Part shown: positions 11,795-21,012 of the stretch, in pieces | Layout: every line of letters begins with the position of its first letter | Position numbering within the stretch: position 1 is the first letter of the stretch | Source: a virus | Length of the DNA stretch: 21,864 nt | IMG/VR virus record: IMGVR_UViG_3300028864_000107 | Location: 1-21,864 of that record | Strand: one strand, 5' to 3' | The notes under the pieces: generated by a model | Database searches by the model: none | What the model was told of the DNA's origin: nothing | The model's input: the letters and a program-made list of their open reading frames with translations, nothing else | Position numbers and translations under genes: made by a program

Positions 11795-13044
11795 GTCGAC
11801 AAGTTCAATTACGTGGTGGAACCACAGCACAGACCGCAGTATTTACAGGCGCAAAAGCAGAGCTCACAGTAGACAAAGATCTCAACATCCTAATTCTGCA
11901 TGACGGTGTTACCCCTGGTGGTATCAAGATTGCATCACAGGCATACGCCGAAGCACACGGTGCAGGCGGTGGTGTTGGCACAGTAGGACCGAAGGGTGAT
12001 ATGGGACCACCAGGGCTCGATGGTGCTAAGGGCGACAAAGGCGATAAGGGTGACCAAGGCATCCCAGGAACCGCAGCCTACAAAGGCGATATTGGTCCAA
12101 AGGGCGATTACGGCGATACTGGGGCCAAGGGCGATAAGGGTGACAAGGGCGACGCTGGACCAAAAGGCGACCAGGGCGATCAAGGTGTCCCGGGAGTTAG
12201 CAATGTTCCTGGACCAAAAGGCGACCAAGGCGACCAAGGGCCGGCAGGTACTCAAGAAGGTCCTCCGGGTCCTCCAGGTGAGCAAGGCCTACAAGGTAAC
12301 CCAGGACGCGATAGCACAGTCCCAGGACCAAAGGGTGATCAAGGCGATCCGGGTGCCACAGGAGCCAAAGGCGACAAGGGCGATGCTGGGCTGCAAGGGC
12401 TGCCAGGGCAAGATGCTAACACAGGTGACATCTTCTTCACTGGCACCACGATCGGAACGCGATATACAGATCAAAGCATCGACATTGTCCCAGACGGAAT
12501 TGGCGAGGTCCATATCTCCGCTAACGTCGGTATCGAAAATCTTAACCCAGAGTATTCACTCCACGTAGGTAATGCTACTCAGTCAGAAAGCACTGGTGAC
12601 GTTGGCTTCAGCTTCAACGATGCTGCTACAACGAATCGCTACTCAGGAACTGCCAGCATTGGTTGGTCCTGGTTTAACGGTATCGACAAAGGCAACAATC
12701 AGGTGTCACCGAAGCACGCCGTGTTTGGTATCTTCAAGCACGGTTCACCAGCAACACCGTGGCTAAGCTTTGATGCTCTTACTCCAGCCAATGCGGTAGT
12801 TTTTGCGCCGGCAACAGGCGACGCAATCTTCACAGGTAAGGTAGTCGCTACAGCTGGCGTTCAGTTTAGCGACGGATCAGTCCTGAATACAGCGAAGGCA
12901 GAAATCCCAGCCACAGCAGAAGGACACGCCGGAGATTTAGCCGGAATGGTTGCTTTTGGTCCAGGTTTCCTGTATTACTGCACGGCTGATTACGACGGCA
13001 CAACGCCGATATGGACGCGCACCCCACTAGGAGCAAGCTGGTAA
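11791..13044 (+). CDS. collagen-like tail fibre with Mtd-like N-terminal domain
   Basis: This protein has 417 residues. The N-terminus VQLRGGTTAQTAVFTGAKAE (5-24), then LTVD and ILHDGVTPGG, matches the trimerising N-domain of phage receptor-binding proteins such as Bordetella phage Mtd. Residues about 66-207 are Gly-X-Y collagen repeats rich in GPKGD and GDKGD, interrupted at several points. The rest (208-417) is a beta-rich tip domain with SIGWSWFNG and QFSDGSVLNTA, and the end is GFLYYCTADYDGTTPIWTRT. It probably forms a trimeric receptor-binding or whisker fibre. It overlaps the upstream endonuclease by 4 nt and the next fibre by one base. Confidence 0.88.
   Translation: MSRQVQLRGGTTAQTAVFTGAKAELTVDKDLNILILHDGVTPGGIKIASQAYAEAHGAGGGVGTVGPKGDMGPPGLDGAKGDKGDKGDQGIPGTAAYKGDIGPKGDYGDTGAKGDKGDKGDAGPKGDQGDQGVPGVSNVPGPKGDQGDQGPAGTQEGPPGPPGEQGLQGNPGRDSTVPGPKGDQGDPGATGAKGDKGDAGLQGLPGQDANTGDIFFTGTTIGTRYTDQSIDIVPDGIGEVHISANVGIENLNPEYSLHVGNATQSESTGDVGFSFNDAATTNRYSGTASIGWSWFNGIDKGNNQVSPKHAVFGIFKHGSPATPWLSFDALTPANAVVFAPATGDAIFTGKVVATAGVQFSDGSVLNTAKAEIPATAEGHAGDLAGMVAFGPGFLYYCTADYDGTTPIWTRTPLGASW
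11986..12411 (+). repeat. collagen Gly-X-Y coding repeats
   Basis: Short tandem DNA repeats of the type GGCGACAAGGGCGATAAGGG encode Gly-X-Y triplets in the fibre at 11791. Several blocks (GPKGDQGDQG, GAKGDKGD) recur almost unchanged, so slippage and recombination could change the fibre length. Confidence 0.85.
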
Positions 13045-16000
13045 TGGCAGAATTATCCACATCATTAGTCAACATCGGGCTATCGCCGAATGACGGTACA
13101 GGTGACAACATTCGTCGAGCATTCGACATCACGAATCACAATGTCACCAACATCGCTACGTTTTTGGCACTGAACCCAGAATTCACAAACATCACAGTCA
13201 TCGGCACGGTTGCTACTGATTCGCTCACATCGAACTACGGGTCATTCTCTGACCAGGTGATGATGACTGGCAACATCGCAAGCACAAGCACTACCTCCGG
13301 CGCCTTAGTGGTTACTGGTGGCGCTGGCTTTGGCGGTAATATCAATGTAGGTGGAAACATCAATGTAGGCGACGACTTACGGGTTACTAACGATATCGTT
13401 AGCGGCACTGTTACAAGCGGATTGCTGACCTCCACCGGCGACTTAACGGTTGTTGGCGATGCTCACGTTATCAAATCGCTAGACGTTGGTGAAGACGTCG
13501 TCATTCAAGGTAAGCTCACAGTTCACGGTAATGTCACAACAGTCACTACCTCTGAGTTCGTCGTGCGTGATCCGATCATCGAAATAGGTGGCGGCGAAGA
13601 TGCGAACGGTAATCCGATTTTACTAACCAGCGACGACGGCAAAAATCGTGGTATCCAATTCTACTATTTCGACACTCCTACCCTAGAACAGCGTACTGGA
13701 TTTATGGGATTTAGCCCTAGTGACAATAGGTTCATCTTCTATTCGAATATTGCTGGAACTTTAGGAAATGCCGTATTTAATGATATCAATGCTAACATAA
13801 CATCGATTGGTACTAGCCACTTCGATAATGTTACTATTGGCAATGCAACGGTCTCCTCTGGTATTTACGGTCCAATTAAGACGCCGGCTCAACCAAGTAT
13901 TACATCATTAGGTATCATCTCAGCGTTGCATACGACAGGGAATGTTACAGTCAATAACGGTACGATAAATCTCAACAATGGGGACATTAACCTGCCGGCA
14001 GGGCGCAACGTGTTCGTCGACGGTGTTGCAGTCGCATTAAGCTCACAGGCGTTTGTTGGGGGATTAGTCCCAAACTCTACCTTTTTTAACAGCGGAGAAG
14101 ATAGCACTTCATCAACTACCGGTGCAGTACGAATTAACGGTGGATTAGGTGTTAGTGGCAATGTTTTTATTGCCCAATCGCTAACTACGTCAACATTCAA
14201 CGCGAATACATTAGGCGGTACGCTAACGACAGCAAACCAGCCAAACATAACCACCGTCGGCACACTCGGAAATCTAACGGTTACGAACAGCATCTACTCT
14301 AGCACTGCTAGCGTCAACAATTTAGTCGCAGCGAACTCGATCGATGCTACGGTTATCACTGCGTCACTTGGACTAGGTGGAAAACTAACTACTCCGGCAC
14401 AGCCCAATGTTACGAGCCTAGGTACATTGTCCTCGTTGTCTGTAGGTGGCAACATTGTTATGACTGGCAGCAATATTTTAGCTGGATCTACTAACGCTGC
14501 ATTTAATCAGGTAACAGCTAATAGCTTCGTTGGTAATGTTACTGGTTCAGCAACAACGGTTAGTGCGGCTTCCCAACCAGCAATAACATCAGTCGGGACA
14601 CTATCATCGTTACACATATCGGGAACAGCAACAGTTGGGAGCTTAGACTCTGGAACTGGCATCATTAAAACTGACGGAAATATTGTTACTACCACAAACG
14701 TAATAGGCTCTTCGTTATACGGTCAGTTGATGACTAACTCTCAGCCAAACATTACTTCAATAGGCAGTTTGTCGTCTCTGAACGTAAATGGCACAACAAC
14801 CCTGGACGGATCAACCTCAGTCGCAGGATTTTTGAACGTAGGCAACGCGGCATCTTTTTCGGGAGATGTTACTGCCGGTTCGTTTACTACTTTAGGCTCA
14901 GTTACTGCTGGAACATTTGTTGGTCAGATAACAGGAACTTCATCAAATATTGCTAACCAGGCTAATTCAGCTACGATTAATTCGACCTCATTGAACATTC
15001 CGGGTAACATCGTACTACGAGATGCTTCGGGCAATTTTAGTGCCAATACCATAACTGCTTCGTTGTCTGGTAATGTTATTGGATCAGCAACAACCGTTAC
15101 GGCATCGGCACAGCCAGCAATAACATCAGTCGGCACATTGTCGAGCCTAGCAGTTATTAATGGTGTGTCGGCATCTACATTTACTGGCTCGGGGGCAGGT
15201 CTTACGTCAATTCCTAATTCTGCATTAGCAGGTGGCGGTGATGTAACGATCGGGTCAACAGTTATCCTACTTGGCGGAACAAGCACCACGTTAAGCGGGT
15301 TGACATCAGTTACAGCTGGTTCATTCATTGGCAATCTTTCTGGATCGGCAGCGACCGTTACGGCAGCAGCACAACCAGCGATTACTTCAGTTGGCACATT
15401 GTTGAACCTAACTGTATCGGGAAATATATCAGCTTCGGATTTCAACGGGACAACTAACGGTACACATATCGGGAGCGTTATCGGGTCGGCAACTACCGTC
15501 ACAGCCGCAGCTCAACCAGCGATTACCTCAGTTGGAATATTAACTTCTATCGCCACTAGCGGTAATGCAACAATAGGCGCAGATCTGGTAGTTAACGGCA
15601 ATCTAGCAATTAACGGCACGACTACAACCATCAATACTGCAACGTTAAACGTGACCGACTTAAACATAACGGTTGCCAAAAACGCTGTCACTCCAGCAGC
15701 AGCGAATGGTGCGGGTCTATCTATTGCTGGTGCAAATGCGTCATTGATCTACAACAATGTTACTGACGGAATGGTATTCAACAAGCGGGTTGACGCTACA
15801 TCGTTCTACGGTTCGGGAGTTGGATTAACGTCAATTCCTAATTCGGCAACTACAGCTACGTCAGTAAATACTCCGAATACTATTGTCTCTAGAGATGCTA
15901 GCGGAAACTTTGATGCTGGCATAATTACTGCGACTGCAACAAGTGCTCAATATGCTGACTTGGCCGAAATGTATCAATCGGATGCGCAGTATGATCCGGG

Positions 16001-16328
16001 AACTGTACTAGTATTTGGCGGAACATATGAAGTCACAACTACGGGGCACCAGGCTGACGTATCAGTAGCAGGGGTCGTATCAACTGCTCCGGCATATTTG
16101 ATGAACATTGATGCTAAACACGCAGTGGCCGTAGCATTACGAGGTAAAGTTCCAGTTCAAGTAATGGGAGCGGTACGAAAAGGTGACCTGCTGGTTACGA
16201 GCTATGTACCTGGGTATGCAATGAGTATAGGTACTAGCACCGAGGTTTCAGCGGTTGCAGTTTTTGCGAAGTCATTAGAAGAAAATCTTGCCGAAGGTCA
16301 AAAAATCATTAACGCGGTCATCATCTAA
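13044..16328 (+). CDS. large repeat-containing tail fibre with conserved C-terminal domain
   Basis: This protein has 1094 residues from the ATG at 13044 (TAATG with the previous stop; AGGAG at 13029-13033). I prefer this over the ATG at 13011 because the N-terminus then begins like the protein at 10587. The N-terminus VNIGLSPNDGTGDNIRRAF is the shared docking motif. Between about 280 and 840 lie eight copies of a unit containing QPxITSxGTLSSLxVxG. The C-terminal about 130 residues (QYADLAEMYQSD, PGTVLVFGG, VAGVVSTAPAYLMN, AVALRGKVPVQV, GDLLVTS) are a conserved tip domain found in many large-phage fibres, related in pattern to peptidase-G2-like/chaperone tips. It is a structural fibre, probably adsorption-related. 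Confidence 0.88.
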   Translation: MAELSTSLVNIGLSPNDGTGDNIRRAFDITNHNVTNIATFLALNPEFTNITVIGTVATDSLTSNYGSFSDQVMMTGNIASTSTTSGALVVTGGAGFGGNINVGGNINVGDDLRVTNDIVSGTVTSGLLTSTGDLTVVGDAHVIKSLDVGEDVVIQGKLTVHGNVTTVTTSEFVVRDPIIEIGGGEDANGNPILLTSDDGKNRGIQFYYFDTPTLEQRTGFMGFSPSDNRFIFYSNIAGTLGNAVFNDINANITSIGTSHFDNVTIGNATVSSGIYGPIKTPAQPSITSLGIISALHTTGNVTVNNGTINLNNGDINLPAGRNVFVDGVAVALSSQAFVGGLVPNSTFFNSGEDSTSSTTGAVRINGGLGVSGNVFIAQSLTTSTFNANTLGGTLTTANQPNITTVGTLGNLTVTNSIYSSTASVNNLVAANSIDATVITASLGLGGKLTTPAQPNVTSLGTLSSLSVGGNIVMTGSNILAGSTNAAFNQVTANSFVGNVTGSATTVSAASQPAITSVGTLSSLHISGTATVGSLDSGTGIIKTDGNIVTTTNVIGSSLYGQLMTNSQPNITSIGSLSSLNVNGTTTLDGSTSVAGFLNVGNAASFSGDVTAGSFTTLGSVTAGTFVGQITGTSSNIANQANSATINSTSLNIPGNIVLRDASGNFSANTITASLSGNVIGSATTVTASAQPAITSVGTLSSLAVINGVSASTFTGSGAGLTSIPNSALAGGGDVTIGSTVILLGGTSTTLSGLTSVTAGSFIGNLSGSAATVTAAAQPAITSVGTLLNLTVSGNISASDFNGTTNGTHIGSVIGSATTVTAAAQPAITSVGILTSIATSGNATIGADLVVNGNLAINGTTTTINTATLNVTDLNITVAKNAVTPAAANGAGLSIAGANASLIYNNVTDGMVFNKRVDATSFYGSGVGLTSIPNSATTATSVNTPNTIVSRDASGNFDAGIITATATSAQYADLAEMYQSDAQYDPGTVLVFGGTYEVTTTGHQADVSVAGVVSTAPAYLMNIDAKHAVAVALRGKVPVQVMGAVRKGDLLVTSYVPGYAMSIGTSTEVSAVAVFAKSLEENLAEGQKIINAVII
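13870..15560 (+). repeat. eight fibre repeats (QPxITSxGTLSSL units)
   Basis: Repeated coding units lie around 13890, 14238, 14400, 14573, 14743, 15112, 15375 and 15517. They share the protein pattern A-x-QP-[AN]-[IV]-T-S-x-G-T-L-S-S-L. The last three are most alike at DNA level (CAGCCAGCAATAACATCAGT and close variants), consistent with recent expansion. Confidence 0.75.
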
Positions 16329-16330
16329 CT

Positions 16331-19300
16331 ATGTCAAAAATCACGTGGTCAACACCAAAAGGAGCAATTGCTACAGTTAAAGAAGGCAATTACTTTGAAT
16401 ACCAGCTGTTTGCAAAAGATTCACAAGAGCTGCCGATAACCTACACCCTTATTTCGGGTACATTAGGCAGTGGGCTGCAACTGTTTAAGTCTGGGTTGAT
16501 TCAAGGTGTGCCTACTCTTGAATTCGCGTCGGCAGCTTCTACTTACCTGCAAGTATTTACGGTTAGGGCCACTAACACTAATGGCTCTATTTCTGACAGG
16601 ACATTCAGCATCACCATCAATGAGCTGGCTAGTCCAACTATCATTCCAGAAGAGGACGTTGTACTTGTCGTATATGATGGTGTTTTTGTAGATATGCAGC
16701 TAGAGGCGATCGAACTTAACCCGTCAGCAACATTAACGTGGACCCAAGCTGGTGGCGAACTTCCGCCAGGATTAATGCTTACTGCACAAGGTCGGTTATT
16801 CGGCAATCTTAAATCATTCTCCTCTGCTGAGGCTCAGGCTATTATTGGGTGGGCTAATACCCCGTTCGATGCTACTATATGGGATTCGCCTACTGCACAG
16901 ACGCAGACTCGAACTTACCAATTTAAGGTCATGGTATCAGACGGCGTACGAATCGACAAAACCAATTACATCATCAAGGTTCAAGCCAAATCCTTGTTTA
17001 CGGTAGACAATACTTCCATTATGGCAAACGATGGCATAATCACTGTTGACACCGATAACAAGCACCTACCATATATTACTACAATACCAGAAAATCTTCC
17101 AGAACAACGGCAAGACAGTAACTTTGCATTCAGGATTGAAGGAGAAGATCTGGACGGCGACGAAATTTGGTTCAGCATGATTACATATGGCCAGGCAGAA
17201 TTCGACCAAGGTCCGACCTTAGATCGGCCAAACACGCCCGGCGTCCCCGGTGATCCGGCTCACCCTGCTGATTTAGACGACGAATCATTGCTACCTGTGG
17301 TGCCATTTGACTATTACGGGTTTGACCAAGAAGGGCAATCATTGCCACCAGGCATCGTGTTAGATCCAAAAACTGGATGGCTAACAGGTCACCTAGCTGC
17401 TCAAGTAGAAGATAAAAAGACCTATTCATTCACTGTGTTCTGCTACAAGAAGCAATATCCAGATTCTAAGAGTAAACAGGTAACATTTACTCTAACAGTG
17501 TTAGGCGATAGAAATAATGTCATCACCTGGGTTACTCCAGAAGATTTAGGCAATATCAACAACGGATCCATAAGTGAAATTTCAATTGTAGCAGTATCCA
17601 GTCTAGGTAAGAAACTGAATTATCGACTAGTCGAGGGGACTCGTCAACCTGCAGAGATTTATTCGTACAATTATCCAGGATCGCAGTATGATGGTGTTAT
17701 AGAATATACACCGCCAAAAGCAAGAAGCCAATTACCACAAGGTCTCAAATTATTACCAGATGGTCTCATTGTCGGTAGAGCTGCATTTGATTATTTTTCT
17801 CTAGACACCGGGGCTACAACTATAGACAAGAATGTTACTGAGTTCGACAACGAATACGAATTTAGCATTACAGCATCAAACGAATTAGACGGGTATAAGC
17901 CGGCTACAGTATATTCGACGAAAACATTTAAGCTCAAAGTTCACAATTGGAATCTAACACCGTATGAGAATATCTATCTGCGGGCCCTACCTAACCGGGA
18001 CCAAAGAATTCAATTCGCTAAATTGATAGATGACGCGACAATTTTCCCAACAGAGCTAATATATCGCCCAAGTGACGAGTGGTTCGGTAAGGCGAAGGAC
18101 ATTAAATTCTTGTTTGCTGCTGGTCTCGCCCCGTCATTAGCAGGAACCTACGTCAATGAAATGAAGCACAATCATTACAACAAAGTGCTGAATTTGAGCA
18201 ATGTTAAGACCGCAGTTGCGCTTGATGAAAACTTCAATGTTAAGTATGAGGTTGTATATGTTGCAGTTGAGGATGCTCTAACAGAGAATGGTAAATCCCC
18301 AGCAATCTCTATGAATCGATCTACGCAAGTCAAGCCGCCATATAACACTATGCCATTCACTACGATCTATCCTAACAGCCTGGACAACATGAAGGCAGAG
18401 GTATCAACTGTCGGATATGCTAACAAAGGAGCATTGCCTGGTTGGATGATCAACCAACAAGAAAATGGTCGCGTATTAGGATTTACACGGGGCGTGGTTC
18501 TAGCTTACACTAAGCCTGGTGCTAGTAAGTTGATTGCATTTAGATTGTCAAAACACGACGTAAGCTTCAATAAAATCGACTTTATTGCAGATAGGTATCA
18601 GCTCGACCACACCCTCAGTAAAAATTTCGACATTGCAACGAAGGAATTTATCGAATCGAAGGAAACTACGTTTGATCGATTGCCGCAGACGCAATGGCCA
18701 AACGCCGGATCTGTAGATTTTGCATTTACTATCCCGTTCAACGAAATTAACGGCAGAACCTTAGAATATATTGCCAGAATGGGCGGCATAGAAGGAGCCA
18801 CAATCAAAACAGGCCAACGTGCTATTTTCTACATTCAACGAAATTATTCTGTGCCAGCAGTCGACGATTTTGCAATTACTAAGGATTTATTCGGAGCCAA
18901 TGGATTTGATTACTATAGCTTCAACTATGGCACTGTACCAAAACAATATGATCCGGAAGATTTAGAGTACGGGTGGCATTTCGAATCCGGGGCGTTCGGT
19001 GCTGAATTATATTCAGAGGGGGTGTATTCTGGAGTATCTCCATATCACGTAAATTACACCAGACCACCATATCAGGTTCCTCCGGTCGTGTATCCAGAAG
19101 CCACGTATTACGACGACGGACAATATGCTGAATCATCGATTGTTCCCGGATTCGAGAAGCACGCTAATAACCCTGCTATTCCTAACATGAGGAGTGGTAT
19201 ATGGGAAATCAACGTATCCGAGGACAAGCTAGTCACTTTAAATTTCGTCAACACTGTCAATCCTATGGAATATGTTACAGTTGGTGGTGGTGGTTATGGT

Positions 19301-19519
19301 GGGACAAAACTCCAGTACAATACCGCTGTAACCCCACCATTCGAAGCTGGACTTGGACCGCAATCATTTACTTTGCTATCTAACAAAGTAGCATTAGCAG
19401 GTGACTCTACGCGGTTCGATGGTGGGGCTACAAGCTTTTACAGCAACAAAGACGAGTATGCAGGTCCGGGAGTACGAGATGCATTCTTGAAATTTCCTAA
19501 GCACGGAATTTACAGATAG
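16331..19519 (+). CDS. large structural protein with Ig-like (He_PIG) segments
   Basis: This 1062-residue protein starts at an ATG 2 nt after the previous stop with no strong ribosome binding site, so it is probably coupled. Three segments have the putative-Ig/cadherin-like signature: LPPGLMLTAQGRLFGNL (about 144-160), LPPGIVLDPKTGWLTGHL (338-355) and LPQGLKLLPDGLIVGRA (468-484). Each is followed by a strand such as YQFKVMVSD or YSFTVFCY. Residues about 540-1062 show no recognised domain but are aromatic-rich, with a Tyr/Pro-rich stretch near 900-950. It is probably a fibre or baseplate-attached adhesin. The stop codon abuts the late-like box of the next gene. Confidence 0.8.
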   Translation: MSKITWSTPKGAIATVKEGNYFEYQLFAKDSQELPITYTLISGTLGSGLQLFKSGLIQGVPTLEFASAASTYLQVFTVRATNTNGSISDRTFSITINELASPTIIPEEDVVLVVYDGVFVDMQLEAIELNPSATLTWTQAGGELPPGLMLTAQGRLFGNLKSFSSAEAQAIIGWANTPFDATIWDSPTAQTQTRTYQFKVMVSDGVRIDKTNYIIKVQAKSLFTVDNTSIMANDGIITVDTDNKHLPYITTIPENLPEQRQDSNFAFRIEGEDLDGDEIWFSMITYGQAEFDQGPTLDRPNTPGVPGDPAHPADLDDESLLPVVPFDYYGFDQEGQSLPPGIVLDPKTGWLTGHLAAQVEDKKTYSFTVFCYKKQYPDSKSKQVTFTLTVLGDRNNVITWVTPEDLGNINNGSISEISIVAVSSLGKKLNYRLVEGTRQPAEIYSYNYPGSQYDGVIEYTPPKARSQLPQGLKLLPDGLIVGRAAFDYFSLDTGATTIDKNVTEFDNEYEFSITASNELDGYKPATVYSTKTFKLKVHNWNLTPYENIYLRALPNRDQRIQFAKLIDDATIFPTELIYRPSDEWFGKAKDIKFLFAAGLAPSLAGTYVNEMKHNHYNKVLNLSNVKTAVALDENFNVKYEVVYVAVEDALTENGKSPAISMNRSTQVKPPYNTMPFTTIYPNSLDNMKAEVSTVGYANKGALPGWMINQQENGRVLGFTRGVVLAYTKPGASKLIAFRLSKHDVSFNKIDFIADRYQLDHTLSKNFDIATKEFIESKETTFDRLPQTQWPNAGSVDFAFTIPFNEINGRTLEYIARMGGIEGATIKTGQRAIFYIQRNYSVPAVDDFAITKDLFGANGFDYYSFNYGTVPKQYDPEDLEYGWHFESGAFGAELYSEGVYSGVSPYHVNYTRPPYQVPPVVYPEATYYDDGQYAESSIVPGFEKHANNPAIPNMRSGIWEINVSEDKLVTLNFVNTVNPMEYVTVGGGGYGGTKLQYNTAVTPPFEAGLGPQSFTLLSNKVALAGDSTRFDGGATSFYSNKDEYAGPGVRDAFLKFPKHGIYR

Positions 19520-19531
19520 ATAAATACTTTA
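19519..19531 (+). promoter_or_regulatory. late promoter candidate for the gene at 19553
   Basis: GATAAATACTTTA is identical to the box at 10555-10567 and lies 21 nt before the ATG, with AAGGA between. Together the two copies define a likely late box of this phage. Confidence 0.65.
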
Positions 19532-19552
19532 TCACACTTTAAGGAATTAACA

Positions 19553-20443
19553 ATGTCTTCAAATATAAATCCATCTAACATAAATGGTAGTTATCCAGTA
19601 GCAGGTCAGGACAATGACAGCCAAGGATTCCGCGATAATTTCACTAACATTAGAAATAACCTCACCTATACCAAATCCGAAATCGAAGATTTGCAGAACA
19701 AGGTAGTGTTGACGGCACCGTTAACTGGTAGCACTTCCACTATTGTAACAAACAACCTGTCAGGTGTAGGTTTGACTGGCGCTGTGGTTGCAGAATTTAC
19801 CGAATTAGCCAATGTTAATTCAGACGACACTGTCACTAATATGCCCGTCGATTTCACTAAAGGACATTTACACCAGTATAGCAATCTAATTGGCAGCGTT
19901 GTTCTAGATTTAAACTGGGGTGCAGTAGTTTCTGGGCAATACGCCAAGATGAGACTGTGGGTTAAAATCCCAAACACTTCCTATACTGTGACTTTCCCTG
20001 CGTCAGTAACAGTTGGACTAGATCGTATCTTAGGAATGGCCGGACATCTATTTACTGCTCCGACGGTTGGCGAATACGTCTTCGAATTCAGCACAGTAGA
20101 TGCTGGATCTAATGTTGTAATCAGCCCAGTATCAGCGCCAGTAACTGTAATCGAGCAAGGAACTGATGTTGTACTGCCAGGGAATGCAGCTAGTATCTCC
20201 ACTGCGGTCACTACGTTTTCAACTACTGTGGCTTCTACTGCTACTCTCAGCGCAGGTCGAGAAGATCAGGTTAAATCGTTAGTGGCGACTAGTATCGCTG
20301 GAAATATGGTATTCACTGTAGCAAATCCAGGTTGGGGCGGTCTCGGGCATATCACGTTTGCTACTACTGGCTCTGCCTGCACGCTGCGGTATGTCTCCGG
20401 AAAATGGTACTGCACCGGCAACAACGGGGCAGCGTTCGCTTAA
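19553..20443 (+). CDS. virion structural protein (T4-like/cyanophage type)
   Basis: This protein has 296 residues, with AAGGA ten bases before the ATG. The N-terminus NINPSNINGSYPVAGQDND followed by SQGFRDNFTNIRNNL is a pattern I associate with structural proteins of T4-like marine phages, and parallels the docking motifs at 10587 and 13044. The C-terminus GNMVFTVANPGWGGLGHITF and LRYVSGKWYCTGNNG resembles the end of capsid- or fibre-associated proteins of the same group. It is beta-rich with no catalytic motif. It probably decorates the tail or baseplate. Confidence 0.75.
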   Translation: MSSNINPSNINGSYPVAGQDNDSQGFRDNFTNIRNNLTYTKSEIEDLQNKVVLTAPLTGSTSTIVTNNLSGVGLTGAVVAEFTELANVNSDDTVTNMPVDFTKGHLHQYSNLIGSVVLDLNWGAVVSGQYAKMRLWVKIPNTSYTVTFPASVTVGLDRILGMAGHLFTAPTVGEYVFEFSTVDAGSNVVISPVSAPVTVIEQGTDVVLPGNAASISTAVTTFSTTVASTATLSAGREDQVKSLVATSIAGNMVFTVANPGWGGLGHITFATTGSACTLRYVSGKWYCTGNNGAAFA

Positions 20444-20458
20444 CCATAATATTTGCTT

Positions 20459-20499
20459 TTCCTAGGTAGTTCTGCTATTGTTAAAAGACTACCTAGGAA
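20459..20499 (+). promoter_or_regulatory. 12-bp inverted repeat covering the RBS of the gene at 20508
   Basis: TTCCTAGGTAGT (20459-20470) and ACTACCTAGGAA (20488-20499) are perfect complements with a 17-nt loop. The AGGA of the right arm is the only Shine-Dalgarno-like element before the ATG at 20508. No U-tract follows, so it is not a typical terminator. A weak promoter-like pair (TTGCTT 20453-20458, TATTGT 20475-20480) overlaps it, so an operator function is also possible. Confidence 0.6.
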
Positions 20500-20507
20500 C
20501 TTACGCA

Positions 20508-20666
20508 ATGAATCACCAACACCATCCAGACTTAGAAGATCAACTAGCATCCATCCTCCAAGAAGAAATTTGGAAGGAAATAACCGCAGAAACTGGCGAA
20601 ACCAAAGCTGACCTAGATCGGTCGATCATCGAACAACTCATAAAGTTACACGCCAAAAATGAATAG
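20508..20666 (+). CDS. small hypothetical protein
   Basis: This 52-residue protein starts at the ATG at 20508, 9 nt after the AGGA within the inverted repeat; the in-frame TTG at 20478 falls in the hairpin loop and is unlikely. The sequence is helical and acidic (LEDQLASILQEEIWKEITAE, then ADLDRSIIEQLIKLHAKNE). The next gene overlaps its end by 8 nt. The function is unknown. Confidence 0.65.
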   Translation: MNHQHHPDLEDQLASILQEEIWKEITAETGETKADLDRSIIEQLIKLHAKNE

Positions 20667-21012
20667 AATAGTCGGAGTGCTAGAAGCGTTTTCTGACCAG
20701 GGTACAGAAGGTATCTGCTGGGCTATCATCGATAATGATAAGACTGGCCCCGAATCGTTGTTATCTGTGAACGACGGGGATTATCTATTTGTCGAAGACG
20801 GCAACGGTGGCATCGACTGGGAGGGCACGATCAGCCTCCGGACTGACACTAACCTAGAACCATACCCGTTCAATGATCGTGGTGATCATTGGCAGCGCGT
20901 CAAAAATTGTACGGTGCACGGTCTACAGGAAAATGTTGAGCCTAACGTATGGTTCGAATGGTTTGCTATGAATCGTCCGGCAGTGTTAATCAAACATCCG
21001 GCAGGGTTATAA
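20659..21012 (+). CDS. conserved-looking hypothetical phage protein
   Basis: This 117-residue protein starts at an ATG overlapping the previous gene by 8 nt. It begins IVGVLEAFSDQGTEGICWAI and continues with NDGDYLFVEDGNG and VHGLQENVEPNVWFEWF. This pattern recalls an unassigned family common in large myoviruses, predicted beta-rich. No catalytic motif is evident. The following gene starts in its stop codon (TAATG). Confidence 0.75.
   Translation: MNRIVGVLEAFSDQGTEGICWAIIDNDKTGPESLLSVNDGDYLFVEDGNGGIDWEGTISLRTDTNLEPYPFNDRGDHWQRVKNCTVHGLQENVEPNVWFEWFAMNRPAVLIKHPAGL

Noticed and set aside
11986-12411. Possible CRISPR or satellite array because of the short repeats
   Set aside because: The repeats are in frame, encode Gly-X-Y triplets, and have no spacer structure.
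11996-12568. Plus-strand frame of 190 codons inside the collagen-like fibre gene
   Set aside because: It is the shifted reading of the Gly-X-Y repeats, low in complexity and without its own start signals.
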